64,000 bases of DNA, from positions 1 through 64,000 of the forward strand of contig NZ_JACTVJ010000005.1 of assembly GCF_014493765.1 (NCBI RefSeq). The letters run 5' to 3'. The stretch is from Streptomyces polyasparticus (GTDB lineage: Bacteria; Actinomycetota; Actinomycetes; Streptomycetales; Streptomycetaceae). Positions 1-8,674 of the stretch are shown here, piece by piece. Both the position numbers and the translations under genes were made by a program. Position 1 is the first letter of the stretch; each line of letters starts with the position of its first letter. The notes beneath the pieces were generated by a model, which was not told where the DNA came from, made no database searches, and saw only the letters and a list, made by a program, of their open reading frames with translations.

Positions 1-77
1 TGGTCAGGACACTGCCCAACCTGCCACCAACCCGCACCCTGGCAGCCCTACGACACCACCTAACAAAGTCCTACTAG
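1..77 (+). CDS. C-terminal tail of a gene entering from the left edge
   Basis: An open frame runs from the window edge to a TAG stop at 75-77 and ends in the residues RHHLTKSY. The tail is basic and leucine-rich. It shares the four bases CTAG with the stop codon of the macro-domain gene on the other strand, so the two genes would converge with overlapping stops. The fragment is about 24 residues, too short to name a family. A transposase or recombinase tail is possible but not shown. It may also be chance. Confidence 0.3.
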   Translation, partial: VRTLPNLPPTRTLAALRHHLTKSY

Positions 78-583
78 GGCAGGCGCGCCGCGAAGGTCTC
101 GTAGGACCGCTCGTCGAACAGCACGAACCGGACCCCCTCCACACCCGTCCTCGCCGCCTGCACCGTCTCGTAGGCGATCCGCGCCCCGTCGTCCATCGGC
201 CAGCCGTAGATCCCGGTCGAGATCGCGGGGAAGGCCACGCTCCGTGCGCCCAACTCGTCGGCCACGGCCAGGGATTCGCGGTAGCAGGAGGCGAGCAGTC
301 CGGAGCGGTCCTCGGTCGCGCTCCACACCGGTCCGACCGTGTGGATCACCCAGCGGGCGTCGAGGCGGCCGGCCGTGGTCGCGACCGCCCGGCCGGTGGG
401 CAGACCCTTGCCGTAGTGGGAGGCGCGCAGGGCGCGGCAGGCTTCGAGGATCTCCGGGCCGCCCTTGCGGTGGATCGCGCCGTCCACTCCCCCGCCGCCG
501 AGCAGCGAGGAGTTGGCGGCGTTGACGATCGCGTCGACGGACTGCGCGGTGATGTCGCCCTGGACGAGGGTGAGGTTCGCCAT
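74..583 (-). CDS. Macro-domain ADP-ribose hydrolase (YmdB-like)
   Basis: This 169-residue protein is essentially one macro domain, a fold that binds ADP-ribose. Members of this group remove acetyl or ADP-ribose groups, for example from O-acetyl-ADP-ribose. The N-terminus reads LTLVQGDIT, followed by the loop VDAIVNAANSSLLGGGGVDG, where the Asn and Gly-rich segment contact the ribose. The second ligand loop, AISTGIYGWP, lies near residues 120-130. Length fits stand-alone bacterial macro proteins (about 170). I chose the ATG at 581-583 because the domain begins two residues later; an upstream ATG at 631 adds 16 residues that do not look like a domain. It stands alone, with a tandem repeat array behind its start. 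Substrate is inferred from the family only. Confidence 0.88.
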   Translation of the reverse strand: MANLTLVQGDITAQSVDAIVNAANSSLLGGGGVDGAIHRKGGPEILEACRALRASHYGKGLPTGRAVATTAGRLDARWVIHTVGPVWSATEDRSGLLASCYRESLAVADELGARSVAFPAISTGIYGWPMDDGARIAYETVQAARTGVEGVRFVLFDERSYETFAARLP

Positions 584-646
584 GCGGTCATCGTACGAAG
601 GTCGCATGCGGTCCCGTCCGACGGGCGTCATGCGCTGACCGTACGA

Positions 647-769
647 AGATCGTCAGGGTCGCCGCGCAAAGGTCGTCAGGCGGTCACTGCACGGAGGTCG
701 TCAGGCGGTCACTGCACGGAGGTCGTCAGGCGGTCACCGTACGGAGATCGTCAAGCGGTCACCGTACGC
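647..769. repeat. 25-bp tandem repeat covering a stop codon
   Basis: Four 25-bp units at 670-694, 695-719, 720-744 and 745-769 are nearly identical; the shared core is GGTCGTCAGGCGGTCAC. At least one decayed copy precedes them from about 647. The last unit contains the final codons and stop (751-753) of the minus-strand flavoprotein gene. The array therefore looks like repeated copies of that gene's 3' end, extending into the gap before the macro-domain gene. There are no spacers, so it is not a CRISPR. Confidence 0.85.
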
Positions 770-2178
770 AGGCGGCGCCAGACCGCCTTCGCCGCGTTGT
801 GGCCCGACATTCCGTGGACGCCCGGGCCCGGCGGGGTGGCCGAGGAGCAGAGGAACACCGCGGGGTGCTTCGTCGCATACGGGAAGAGGGAGAGCTTGGG
901 GCGCAGGAGCAGCTGGAGGCCCGAGGCGGCGCCGCAGGCGATGTCACCGCCGACATAGTTCGCGTTGTGCGAGGCGAGCTCGGGCGGGCCCATCGTGGCG
1001 CGGGCGAGGATGCGGTCCCTGAACCCCGGTGCGAAACGCTCGACTTGGCGCTCGATGGCCTCGGTGAGGTCGCCGTCCCAGCCGTTGGGCACATGGCCGT
1101 ACGCCCAGAAGACATGCTTGCCCTCGGGGGCGCGTGACGGGTCGGCGAGGGTGGGCTGGACCGTGATCAGGAAAGGGTTCTCCGGGGCCTGATCGGTGCG
1201 GGACGCGGCGTGCAGCGCGGTGGCGATGTCGCGGCTGCCCGGGCCGATCTGCACGGTGCCCGCGCGCCGCGGCTCCTCGGCGGTCCAGGGCACGGGCCCG
1301 TCGAGCGCATAGTCGACCTTGAACACGCTCGCGCCGTAACGGTAGTTGGCATACGAGTTGCCCAGGCCGGCGATACGGGCGAGGGCGGTCGGCGAGGTGT
1401 CGAAGACGTACGCGCGGGCGGGCGGCAGATCATCGAGGCGCTTGACCTCGTAGTCGGTGTGCACGGCGCCGCCGAGGTCCTTCAGATACGCGGCGAGGGC
1501 GTCGGAGATGGACTGCGAGCCGCCCTTGGCGACGGGCCAGCCACGGGCGTGCGCGGCCAGGGCGAAGACCAGTCCGACGGCGGTGGTCGCGAGGCCGCCG
1601 AGCGGCGCGATGACATGGGCCACGAGCCCCGCGAACAGGGCCTTCGCCTTGTCGTCGTGGAAGCGCCGGCCGAGCGTCCAGCTGGACGGGGGCAGCCCCA
1701 CGAAGCCGAAACGGGCGAGCGTGACGGGGTCGCGGGGCAGGGTGCTGAGCGGCAGCGACATGAAGTCCCTGGCCAGGGTGTCCCAGCGGGCGAGGAACGG
1801 CTCGACGAGCCTGCGGTACGCGCCCGCGTCCCGTGCGCCGAACGACGAGGCGGTCTCCGCCACCGAGCGGGACAGCACGGCCGCGGTGCCGTCGGGGAAC
1901 GGGTGCGCCATGGGCAGCGGGGCGTGCAGCCACTCCAGGCCGTACCGGCCGAGCGGCATGTCGTTGAAGGCGGGCGAGTTGACGCCGAGCGGATGCGCGG
2001 CCGAGCACGGGTCGTGCCGGAAACCCGGCAGGGTCAGCTCCTCGGTGCGGGCGCCGCCGCCGATCGTGTCCTTGGCCTCGAACACGGCCACCGAGAACCC
2101 ACGGCGGGCCAGCTCGACCGCAGCGGTCAGTCCGTTGGGTCCCGCTCCCACGACGACGGCATCGAGCATCGACGGCAC
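751..2178 (-). CDS. Phytoene-dehydrogenase-like FAD oxidoreductase
   Basis: A 475-residue flavoprotein of the phytoene desaturase/PYROXD2 superfamily. The N-terminal Rossmann motif [20 protein letters not shown] binds the FAD ADP moiety. An acidic residue ends the second strand (VAVFEA), followed by the GG-doublet [10 protein letters not shown]. The C-terminal FAD contact is [12 protein letters not shown]. There are no transmembrane segments, so it is probably cytosolic. No carotenoid gene is adjacent; the squalene/phytoene-synthase-like gene lies over 40 kb away. The name therefore reflects family, not a proven carotenoid role. Its last codons lie in the 25-bp tandem array. The start could equally be the ATG three codons later. 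Confidence 0.85.
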   Translation of the reverse strand: MPSMLDAVVVGAGPNGLTAAVELARRGFSVAVFEAKDTIGGGARTEELTLPGFRHDPCSAAHPLGVNSPAFNDMPLGRYGLEWLHAPLPMAHPFPDGTAAVLSRSVAETASSFGARDAGAYRRLVEPFLARWDTLARDFMSLPLSTLPRDPVTLARFGFVGLPPSSWTLGRRFHDDKAKALFAGLVAHVIAPLGGLATTAVGLVFALAAHARGWPVAKGGSQSISDALAAYLKDLGGAVHTDYEVKRLDDLPPARAYVFDTSPTALARIAGLGNSYANYRYGASVFKVDYALDGPVPWTAEEPRRAGTVQIGPGSRDIATALHAASRTDQAPENPFLITVQPTLADPSRAPEGKHVFWAYGHVPNGWDGDLTEAIERQVERFAPGFRDRILARATMGPPELASHNANYVGGDIACGAASGLQLLLRPKLSLFPYATKHPAVFLCSSATPPGPGVHGMSGHNAAKAVWRRLRTVTA

Positions 2179-2263
2179 CTTCGGACTCCTTTGTCAGCCG
2201 ATGGCCACTGGGCCTCAGGATATGCCTGGGCTCTGACAGTCCGGCCGGGGGTAGGGTCCCTGG

Positions 2264-2839
2264 ATGCCGAATTCCTCCTACGTCTGTCTGCGCGGCGTAC
2301 ATACGCGCGGTCTCGCCGAGTACTGGTACGAGACCGGGGCGGCGGGTGGCGAGGTCCTGCGGCAGGTGACGTTCGCGCCGTCCGGTGCGGTGGTCTGCGC
2401 CTGGTCGCGGGACGTGGCACAGGAGCTGCGGAGGGGTTACGGGGCCTTCGGCGTCGAGTTGTACGAGGCCGTGTACGGCGCTCCGGACGAGCCGGACACC
2501 GCGTCGCGCACGGAAGAGGTGACAGTCGACGAGTTCGAGGACACGTGGCGGCGCGGGCTCATCGGACGGCACTTCACGCCGTACGACACGGGGCCCGTGC
2601 CCGAGGGTGCCGTGCTCGCGGGGACGGTGCGGGCACTGCCTTGGGGTGCGGGCAGGACGGGCCTCCTGGTGGACCTCGGACTGCCGGTCGAGGGGTTCGT
2701 GGACGTGCTGTCCCTGCCCCGGGAGCCTGCACTGTGGCCGTCCGTCGGCACGGCCGGCCGGTTCGAGGTGACCACCCTGCGGGTCGATTTCGAACGGGGC
2801 GCGGGAGCCCAGATCAGGCTCCGCCCGGTCGAGGACTGA
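2264..2839 (+). CDS. Hypothetical protein with an S1/OB-like segment
   Basis: A 191-residue soluble protein I do not recognise as a named family. The N-terminal half is rich in aromatic and acidic residues (LAEYWYETGAAGGEVLRQVT). The C-terminal half contains AGTVRALPWGAGRTGLLVDL followed by PVEGFVDVLSLP. That resembles an S1/OB-type strand pattern in which a G-x-V strand and a G-(F/Y)-V strand alternate. This similarity is weak and is only inference. The gene is read divergently from the flavoprotein gene with an 85-bp gap. The ATG was chosen as the first in frame after a GGGGGTAGGG purine stretch. Confidence 0.65.
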   Translation: MPNSSYVCLRGVHTRGLAEYWYETGAAGGEVLRQVTFAPSGAVVCAWSRDVAQELRRGYGAFGVELYEAVYGAPDEPDTASRTEEVTVDEFEDTWRRGLIGRHFTPYDTGPVPEGAVLAGTVRALPWGAGRTGLLVDLGLPVEGFVDVLSLPREPALWPSVGTAGRFEVTTLRVDFERGAGAQIRLRPVED

Positions 2840-2877
2840 TCACTCGCGGCCGGTCAGGATGCCGCCCCCACAGCTGT

Positions 2878-3747
2878 TCAGGCCTCCGCCCTCAACAACC
2901 CGATCACCCGCTCCACCGTCGCCGCGTCGCGGCCCGCCGTGAACGGGAGTGCGTTGCCACCCTCGATACGGAAGGGCTCGCCCGCCACCGTCAGGTGTCC
3001 GCCGCCCGTCTCGGTGACGAGGAGGAGGCCCGCCGCGTGGTCCCAGGCGTTCTCCCAGGAGAACGCCACCGCGTCCAACTCACCCTTGGCGATGGCCAGA
3101 TACTCCAGGCCGGCCGAACCGCACGGCCGCGGGGCGACCCCTTCGGTGCGCAGCCCGAGCAGTGCCCGCTTCTGGTCGTCCGTGGTGAAGTCCGGGTGGG
3201 ACGTGGCGACTTCGAGCGGCGCGCCGGTCTCTGCGGGTGCCTGGGTGAGGGGGCGGCCGTCGAGGACCACGCCCTGGCCCCGTACCGCCACCGCCATCTC
3301 GTCGCGGGCCGCCGCGAACGTCCAGGACGCGAGCACCTCGCCGCGGCGGGCGAGCGCGACCAGGGTGCAGAAGCCGGAGTCGCCGTGGACGAACTGGCGG
3401 GTGCCGTCGACGGGGTCGACGATCCACACCGGGGCGTCCCCGTGCAGTGCCTCCAGGATGGACGGGTCGGCGTGCACCGCCTCCTCGCCGACCACGACCG
3501 AGCCGGGCAGGAGCTCGGTCAGGGAGGCCGTGAGGTGTTCCTCGGCGAGGCGGTCGGCGACCGTCACCAGGTCGTGCGGACCGTTCTTCTCGACGACCTC
3601 GTAGTCGGCGAGCTGACGGAAGCGTGGCATGATCTCCGCGGCCGCGGCCTTGCGTACGGCCTCCTCCACCTCGTGGAGACGGGTGTCGAGGAAGCCGGCG
3701 ATACGGATGTCGAGAAGGTCTTCGTTGCCTGTCTTGTCTTCGATCAT
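2878..3747 (-). CDS. Inositol monophosphatase family phosphatase
   Basis: A 289-residue member of the Li+-sensitive, Mg2+-dependent phosphatase family (inositol monophosphatase, histidinol phosphatase HisN, CysQ). Metal site 1 is seen in VVGEEAVH (Glu-Glu) and in the signature WIVDPVDGTRQF. The second Asp motif is ENAWDHAAGLLLVTETGG near the C-terminus. All catalytic acidic residues expected of the fold are present, so it should be active. HisN-type histidinol phosphatases belong to this family in actinobacteria, so histidinol-phosphate, inositol-phosphate and PAP are all possible substrates. I chose the ATG at 3745-3747 because the 12 residues upstream (from 3783) are not conserved-looking. 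It stands alone, convergent with the preceding gene. Confidence 0.85.
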   Translation of the reverse strand: MIEDKTGNEDLLDIRIAGFLDTRLHEVEEAVRKAAAAEIMPRFRQLADYEVVEKNGPHDLVTVADRLAEEHLTASLTELLPGSVVVGEEAVHADPSILEALHGDAPVWIVDPVDGTRQFVHGDSGFCTLVALARRGEVLASWTFAAARDEMAVAVRGQGVVLDGRPLTQAPAETGAPLEVATSHPDFTTDDQKRALLGLRTEGVAPRPCGSAGLEYLAIAKGELDAVAFSWENAWDHAAGLLLVTETGGGHLTVAGEPFRIEGGNALPFTAGRDAATVERVIGLLRAEA

Positions 3748-3846
3748 GTGTCCATCCCACCACGCCCCACTGACAGTCCCCACCCGGAGGGTGACCTCCG
3801 GGTGGATTCCCGGTGAACCCTGAGTGCGGCGGGGTCCCAGGACCTG

Positions 3847-3890
3847 CCGGACCCTGGACTCAGCGCCCCGGGACCCCGTCCTCAGCGCCC
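3847..3890. repeat. 22-bp duplication spanning a stop codon
   Basis: On the minus strand, two adjacent 22-bp units (3890-3869 and 3868-3847) both begin GGGCGCTGAG and match at about 18 of 22 positions. The TGA of the first unit is the stop of the gamma-glutamyltransferase-like gene (3884-3882). The second unit is a copy just behind it. Confidence 0.55.
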
Positions 3891-5690
3891 TACCGCGTAC
3901 CCCTGCATCCCCCGCGGATTCGCCCCGGCCGAAAGCACTCCGGTCTCCGGGTCCCTGGCCACCGCGCTCAGCCGCCCCTCCGACCAGGGAGCACCGACCG
4001 TGACCTGGTGTCCGCGGCGCCGCAGCTCGGCGACGACCTCCTCGCCCACCCGGGACTCGACCGTGAGCTGGCCGGGCAGCATGCCGCGCGGGTAGAAGGA
4101 CGACGGGACGTGGTCGGTGTGCCAGTTAGGGGCGTCGATCGCGCCCTGGAGGTCGAGGCCGCCGCGTACGGCAGGTCCCTCCGCCACCTGCAGGAAGAAC
4201 GGCAGCTGCCACTGGTCCTGCTGGTCGCCGCCCGGCGTCCCGAAGGCCATCACGGGCACCCCTCCGCGCAGCGCGAGCGAGGGCGTGAGCGTGGTGCGCG
4301 GGCGGCGGCCGGGGGTGAGGGAGTTGGGCAGGCCCGGCTCCAGCCAGGTCATCTGCAGACGGGTGCCGAGCGGGAAGCCCAGCTCGGGAACGACCGGGTT
4401 GGACTGCAGCCAGCCGCCGCTGGGGGTGGCGGCGACGATGTTGCCCCAACGGTCGACGACATCGACATGGCAGGTGTCGCCGCGGGTCTCCCCGTACTCG
4501 CCGACGATGGGATCGCCGTACTCGCTGACCGTGGGCTCACCGGCACCGGACGCGAGCCCCAGGGCGTCGAAGGCGGTACGGCCCTCGACGTCCTGCGCCG
4601 GCGAGGCCAGGCGCGGGGTGCGCCCCGGAGGGCTGCCGGGCCGCAGTTCGTGCGAGGCGCTGTCGCCGATGAGCTTGCGGCGCGCTTCGTTGTACGGATC
4701 GGAGAGCAGGGCTTGCAGGGGTACGTCGTCGCCCGCGTCCCCGTACCAGGCCTCGCGGTCCGCCATCGCCAGCTTGCAGCCCTCGACGAGCAGATGGATG
4801 TAATCGCCCGAGCCGCGCGCCGGGAGTTCGCCGGGCAGCAGCGCCAACTGCTGGAGCAGGGCGGGGCCTTGGCTCCAGGGGCCGGCCTTGCAGAGGGTCC
4901 AGCCGTTGCGGTCGTACGTCGCCGGAGCTTCGTAAGCGGCACGGAAAGAGACGAGGTCGTCGCCGGTGAGGGTGCCGGTGTGGCGCTCGCCGCTGGTGTC
5001 GTACGTCGGCCGTGCGCTCTGCCGCAGCAGCGCCTCCGCGATGAAACCCTCCCGCCATATCCTGCGCGCGGCGTCGATCCGCGCCTCGCGCGTGGACCCC
5101 GTGGCCTCGGCGAGCAGCCGGCGCCAGGTCGCGGCGAGCGTGCGGTTCACAAGCAGCGCGCCGGGGCGTACGACCGGCAGATACACCTCGGCGGACGTGG
5201 TCCACTCGGTCTCGAACAGCTGCCGGACGGTGGCGATCGTCTCGCCGATCTTCTCGACCGGCGGATGCCCGGACTCGGCATATCCGATCGCGTACTTGAG
5301 GATCTCGTCGAGCGGCTTGGTGCCGTGGTCGCGCAGGAGCACCATCCATGCGTCGAACGCCCCTGGCACGGCGGCCGCGAGCGGTCCCGTGCCGGGCACC
5401 AGGTCGAGGCCGAGCGCGCGGTAGTGCTCCACGCTCGCGCCCGCGGGGGCCGGACCCTGGCCGCACAGCACGCGGACCTCGCCGCCCGCGGGCGCGAGGA
5501 TGATCGGCACTTCGCCGGCGGGACCGTTGAGATGCGGCTCGACCACATGCAGCACGAACCCGGCGGCCACGGCCGCGTCGAACGCGTTGCCCCCGTCCTC
5601 CAGGACGGCCATCGCCGACTGCGAGGCCAGCCAGTGGGTGGAGGACACCATGCCGAAGGTGCCTTGGAGGGTGGGGCGGGTGGTGAACAT
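3882..5690 (-). CDS. Gamma-glutamyltransferase family N-terminal nucleophile hydrolase
   Basis: A 602-residue protein of the gamma-glutamyltranspeptidase family, which self-cleaves into two subunits and transfers or hydrolyses gamma-glutamyl or related acyl groups. The large-subunit signature DGGNAFDAAVAAGFVLHVVE is near residues 35-55. The processing/nucleophile region reads GDTCHVDVVDRWGN near residue 405, where the Thr before CH takes the place of the usual T-T-H. The small subunit carries PSLALRGGVPVMAFGTPGGD, the oxyanion region. There is no clear signal peptide, unlike exported GGTs. The usual large-subunit arginine for glutamate is not evident, so an acylase or another substrate is possible. 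It lies 240 bp downstream of the permease, beyond a hairpin, so co-transcription is uncertain. Start: ATG at 5690; the upstream ATG at 5702 is an alternative. Confidence 0.82.
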   Translation of the reverse strand: MFTTRPTLQGTFGMVSSTHWLASQSAMAVLEDGGNAFDAAVAAGFVLHVVEPHLNGPAGEVPIILAPAGGEVRVLCGQGPAPAGASVEHYRALGLDLVPGTGPLAAAVPGAFDAWMVLLRDHGTKPLDEILKYAIGYAESGHPPVEKIGETIATVRQLFETEWTTSAEVYLPVVRPGALLVNRTLAATWRRLLAEATGSTREARIDAARRIWREGFIAEALLRQSARPTYDTSGERHTGTLTGDDLVSFRAAYEAPATYDRNGWTLCKAGPWSQGPALLQQLALLPGELPARGSGDYIHLLVEGCKLAMADREAWYGDAGDDVPLQALLSDPYNEARRKLIGDSASHELRPGSPPGRTPRLASPAQDVEGRTAFDALGLASGAGEPTVSEYGDPIVGEYGETRGDTCHVDVVDRWGNIVAATPSGGWLQSNPVVPELGFPLGTRLQMTWLEPGLPNSLTPGRRPRTTLTPSLALRGGVPVMAFGTPGGDQQDQWQLPFFLQVAEGPAVRGGLDLQGAIDAPNWHTDHVPSSFYPRGMLPGQLTVESRVGEEVVAELRRRGHQVTVGAPWSEGRLSAVARDPETGVLSAGANPRGMQGYAVGR

Positions 5691-5840
5691 CTGGCCTCTC
5701 ACTTCTCGCGTCGGGCTGAACTCGTCCGGCTGATCTCGTCCGGCAGGCTATCGAGCACGGCCGTGAGAGCGACCGGCCGGGAGAGAAGCCGCCCGGGATC
5801 GACGCCGTCCGCGTACGGCGCCCGCCGCGGTCGGACGCGG

Positions 5841-5890
5841 GGGCGACGCAGGGCGAGCGGGGGCGACGCAGGGCGAGCGGGGGCGACGCG
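5841..5890. repeat. 20-bp tandem repeat, 2.5 copies
   Basis: The unit GGGCGACGCAGGGCGAGCGG occupies 5841-5860 and 5861-5880 exactly, and the first nine bases recur from 5881. It lies in the gap between the permease and the GGT-like gene, directly beyond a terminator-like hairpin. No promoter or operator character is evident. Confidence 0.8.
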
Positions 5891-5892
5891 GG

Positions 5893-5919
5893 AGGACGGC
5901 CGGCGCGACCGGCCGTCCT
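5893..5919 (-). terminator. Hairpin behind the NCS1 permease gene
   Basis: AGGACGGCCGG at 5893-5903 is the exact reverse complement of CCGGCCGTCCT at 5909-5919, with a five-base loop. It sits 10 bases after the permease stop codon. There is no U-tract, which is usual for Streptomyces terminators. It probably separates the permease from the GGT-like gene. Confidence 0.65.
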
Positions 5920-5929
5920 TCCGCTCCGG

Positions 5930-7468
5930 TCAGATCGTGTCCCGGTCCCGGTCCCGATCCCGGCCGCGCAGCAGCATCAGGCCCACGTACAGCACCATCG
6001 AGGTCGCCAGGCCCACCGCCCAGCCGTAGTCGGCAAGGGACGACAGGGCCGGGATGGGCCGGCCGTCGATCAGCGGGTCGAAGCTCGCACCGCCGACGGC
6101 GAGCACACCGCCGGCCACGAAGGCGACGACGGCCCGCCAGTTCCAGCCGCGGTCGTACCAGTAGCGCCCGCCGGCGCGGTACAGGTCGAGCAGGTCGAGC
6201 TTGCCGCGGCGCAGGATCCAGTAGTCGGCGATGAGGATGCCGGCCACCGTGCCGAGCAGACCGCCGACCAGGCCGAGCCAGGTGAAGATGTACCCCTGCG
6301 GGTCGGAGTACAGCTTCCACGGGAAGATCAGCACACCGAGGACGCAGGTGGCGAGCGCACCGGCACGGAAACTGATCTTCCGGGGCGCGATGTTGGAGAA
6401 GTCGAAGGCCGGGGAGACCAGGTTGGCCGCGATGTTCACCGACAGCGTCGCCACAAGGACGGTCACCAGCGCGAACAGCAGTCCCACCACGCTGTCCGTC
6501 TTGGCGGCCAGCTTCACCGGATCCCAGATCGGCTCGCCGTACACCGCCTGCGAGCCGGAGGTGACCATCACCGACATGAAGGCGAACAGCGTCATGGTGG
6601 TCGGCAGGCCGAGACCCTGGCCCCACATCTGCGCCTTCTGGCTCCTGCCGTACCGGGTGAAGTCCGGGATGTTCAGCGACAGGGTGGACCAGAAGCCGAT
6701 CATGCCCATCAGGGAGGGCCAGAACAGCTTCCAGAAGTCGCCGCCCCAGCCCAGCTTGGAGGGCTGGTCGAGCAGCGGGCCGAAGCCGCCGGCCTTGTCG
6801 GCCATCCACCACAGCATCACGAACGCGCCGATGAGCACGAAGGGCGCCGCCCAGTTCTCGAAGCGGCGGATCGTCTCCATGCCCCGATAGATGATCGCGA
6901 CCTGGATCGCCCAGAAGATCGCGAACGACAGCCACATGGTCCAGGCGTAGCCGCCGATCTTCCCGGCGTCGCTCCAGCCCTCGCCGATGAGCTTTCCGGC
7001 CAGGAAGAAGATCGCCTCGCCGCCGATCCAGGTCTGGATGCCGAACCACCCGCACGCCACCAACGCCCGTACGACCGCGGGCAGGTTGGCGCCGCGGATA
7101 CCGAAGGAGGCGCGGGCGAACACCGGGAACGGGATGCCGTACTTGGGGCCCGCATGCCCGGTGAGCAGCATCGGCACAAGGACGATCACATTGGCCAGGG
7201 CGATGGTGAGCACCGCCTGCTTCCAGTCCATGCCCACGGCGATCAGACCGGAGGCCAGGGTCCAGGAGGCGGTGTTGTGGGCCATGCCGACCCAGAGTGC
7301 GGAGAAGTTGTACGTGGTCCAGGTGCGCTTCTCGACGGGAACCGGCAGCAGGTCGTCGTTGGCGTACGGGCCGGTGGGCGCCGGGGAGCCCGGGGCGATC
7401 TCCACCCGGCCGTCGGCCGACGTGGGTTGGGAGGACGGCGGTGGGGCGGCGGGAACGGTTTCGGTCAT
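5930..7468 (-). CDS. NCS1-family permease (hydantoin/allantoin/cytosine type)
   Basis: A 512-residue membrane transporter of the nucleobase:cation symporter-1 family, with about 12 hydrophobic segments. Signature stretches are RTWTTYNFSALWVGMAHNTA at the start of TM1, GPKYGIPFPVFARASFGIRG (TM2-3), and ACGWFGIQTWIGGEAIF. These match the Mhp1/allantoin-permease branch. It is the fourth gene of the block that also encodes a hydantoinase and a carbamoyl-amidohydrolase, so a cyclic ureide (hydantoin, dihydropyrimidine, allantoin) is the likely cargo. The start is the ATG at 7466-7468, where MTETVP begins a polar Pro-rich tail of about 45 residues. The 37 codons upstream look non-coding. The C-terminus ends in alternating Arg-Asp residues encoded by a short CGG/GAC repeat. 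A paralogue lies at 40099-41652. Confidence 0.9.
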   Translation of the reverse strand: MTETVPAAPPPSSQPTSADGRVEIAPGSPAPTGPYANDDLLPVPVEKRTWTTYNFSALWVGMAHNTASWTLASGLIAVGMDWKQAVLTIALANVIVLVPMLLTGHAGPKYGIPFPVFARASFGIRGANLPAVVRALVACGWFGIQTWIGGEAIFFLAGKLIGEGWSDAGKIGGYAWTMWLSFAIFWAIQVAIIYRGMETIRRFENWAAPFVLIGAFVMLWWMADKAGGFGPLLDQPSKLGWGGDFWKLFWPSLMGMIGFWSTLSLNIPDFTRYGRSQKAQMWGQGLGLPTTMTLFAFMSVMVTSGSQAVYGEPIWDPVKLAAKTDSVVGLLFALVTVLVATLSVNIAANLVSPAFDFSNIAPRKISFRAGALATCVLGVLIFPWKLYSDPQGYIFTWLGLVGGLLGTVAGILIADYWILRRGKLDLLDLYRAGGRYWYDRGWNWRAVVAFVAGGVLAVGGASFDPLIDGRPIPALSSLADYGWAVGLATSMVLYVGLMLLRGRDRDRDRDTI

Positions 7469-7616
7469 GGGCAGGCCAATCAGGGAGGTCGGGACGGGAA
7501 AGGCCGTGCGGGTGGCGCCGAGGGGGGCGCGGTGTGCGCCCGGACCCCCTTCCCGGGACGGCGGGAAGGGGGAGAACAAGGGGGAACTCGGGTGCGGGAG
7601 AAGGCGGTCAGGTGTC

Positions 7617-8663
7617 TCAGGCGTTTACCGCGCTTACGGCGCTTACGCCGTTCACGGCCGGGATCACCTGCGAGCCGTACGCGTCGATCACGGTCTCCTG
7701 GGCGTCGTGCATGTCGTACACCGCGAACTGGTCGACGCCCAGCTCGCGCAGCGCGTTCAGCTTCTCGATGTGCTGCTCCACCGGCCCGATGAGGCAGAAC
7801 CGGTCGACGATCTCGTCGGGCACGAACGCGGTGTCGGGGTTGTCGGCGCGTCCGTGATGGGAGTAGTCGTAGCCCTCGCGCGCCTTGATGTAGTCGGTGA
7901 GTTCCGCGGGTACGGCCGCGGAGTGCGCGCCGTACTTGGACACCAGGTCGGCGACGTGGTTGCCGACCATGCCGCCGAACCAGCGGCACTGCTCGCGCGC
8001 ATGGGCGAGCGCCTCGGGCGAGTCGTCCTCGGTGACATAGGCGGGGGCGGCCACGCAGATCTTCACCTCGGACGGGTCGCGTCCGGCGGCGACGGCGGCT
8101 TCCTTGACCGCCTTGACCATGTACTCGGTGAGGTACAGGTCGGCGAGCTGGAGGATGAACCCGTCGGCCTCCTCGCCGGTCATCTTCAGGGCCTTGGGCC
8201 CGTACGCGGCCATCCAGACCGGGAGTCGGGCGTCCTCCTTGGCCCACGGGAACTTGACGACCGAACCGCCGAGGTCGGCCTCCTTCCCCGAGGCGAGCGC
8301 CCTGATGACCTTCATGGCCTCGCTGATCCGGGCCAGGGTGTTCGGGGCGCGGCCCGCGACGCGCATCGCGGAGTCGCCGCGTCCGATGCCGCACACGGTG
8401 CGGTTGCCGTACATGTCGTTGAGGGTCGCGAACGTGGAGGCGGTGACCTCCCAGGTGCGGGTGCCGGGGTTGGTGACCATCGGGCCAACGGTCAGCCGCT
8501 CCGTCTGGGCCAGGATCTGGCTGTAGATCACGAACGGCTCCTGCCAGAGCACGGCGGAGTCGAAGGTCCAGCCGTACGTGAAGCCGTTGCGCTCGGCGCG
8601 CTGCATCAGGCTGATGACCTTCGAGGCCGGCGGGTCGGTCTGCAGGACGAGTCCGAAGTCCAT
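7617..8663 (-). CDS. F420-dependent LLM oxidoreductase, TIGR03842 family
   Basis: A 348-residue luciferase-like (TIM-barrel) flavin or F420 enzyme. The N-terminus MDFGLVLQTDPPASKVISLM, the segment YGWTFDSAVLWQEPFVIYSQ and the cofactor-binding region GNRTVCGIGRGDSAMRVAGR are hallmarks of TIGR03842 members. That family recurs beside hydantoinase genes in actinobacteria. The reaction is unproven. It lies 11 bases after the dihydropyrimidinase stop and 148 bases before the permease, and the start follows a TAGGAG ribosome site. Its context suggests it acts on the same cyclic ureide, perhaps in place of a dihydropyrimidine dehydrogenase. The C-terminal tail repeats GVSAVSAVNA, encoded by a short internal repeat. 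A paralogue with about the same length lies at 48136-49137. Confidence 0.88.
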   Translation of the reverse strand: MDFGLVLQTDPPASKVISLMQRAERNGFTYGWTFDSAVLWQEPFVIYSQILAQTERLTVGPMVTNPGTRTWEVTASTFATLNDMYGNRTVCGIGRGDSAMRVAGRAPNTLARISEAMKVIRALASGKEADLGGSVVKFPWAKEDARLPVWMAAYGPKALKMTGEEADGFILQLADLYLTEYMVKAVKEAAVAAGRDPSEVKICVAAPAYVTEDDSPEALAHAREQCRWFGGMVGNHVADLVSKYGAHSAAVPAELTDYIKAREGYDYSHHGRADNPDTAFVPDEIVDRFCLIGPVEQHIEKLNALRELGVDQFAVYDMHDAQETVIDAYGSQVIPAVNGVSAVSAVNA

Positions 8664-8674
8664 GTACGCCACTC

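Noticed and set aside
647-769. CRISPR-like array
   Set aside because: The units are contiguous with no unique spacers, and no cas gene is present. The same applies to the other tandem arrays here.
751-2178. Carotenoid biosynthesis cluster based on the phytoene-dehydrogenase-like gene
   Set aside because: No crtB, crtE or crtY gene is adjacent; the prenyl-synthase-like gene is over 40 kb away and in a different setting.
1210-6029. Very long plus-strand open frames opposite the flavoprotein, IMPase and GGT-like genes
   Set aside because: They are antisense to well-supported genes, have Arg/Gly/Ala-rich compositions and no recognisable domain. This is the usual effect of high GC bias.
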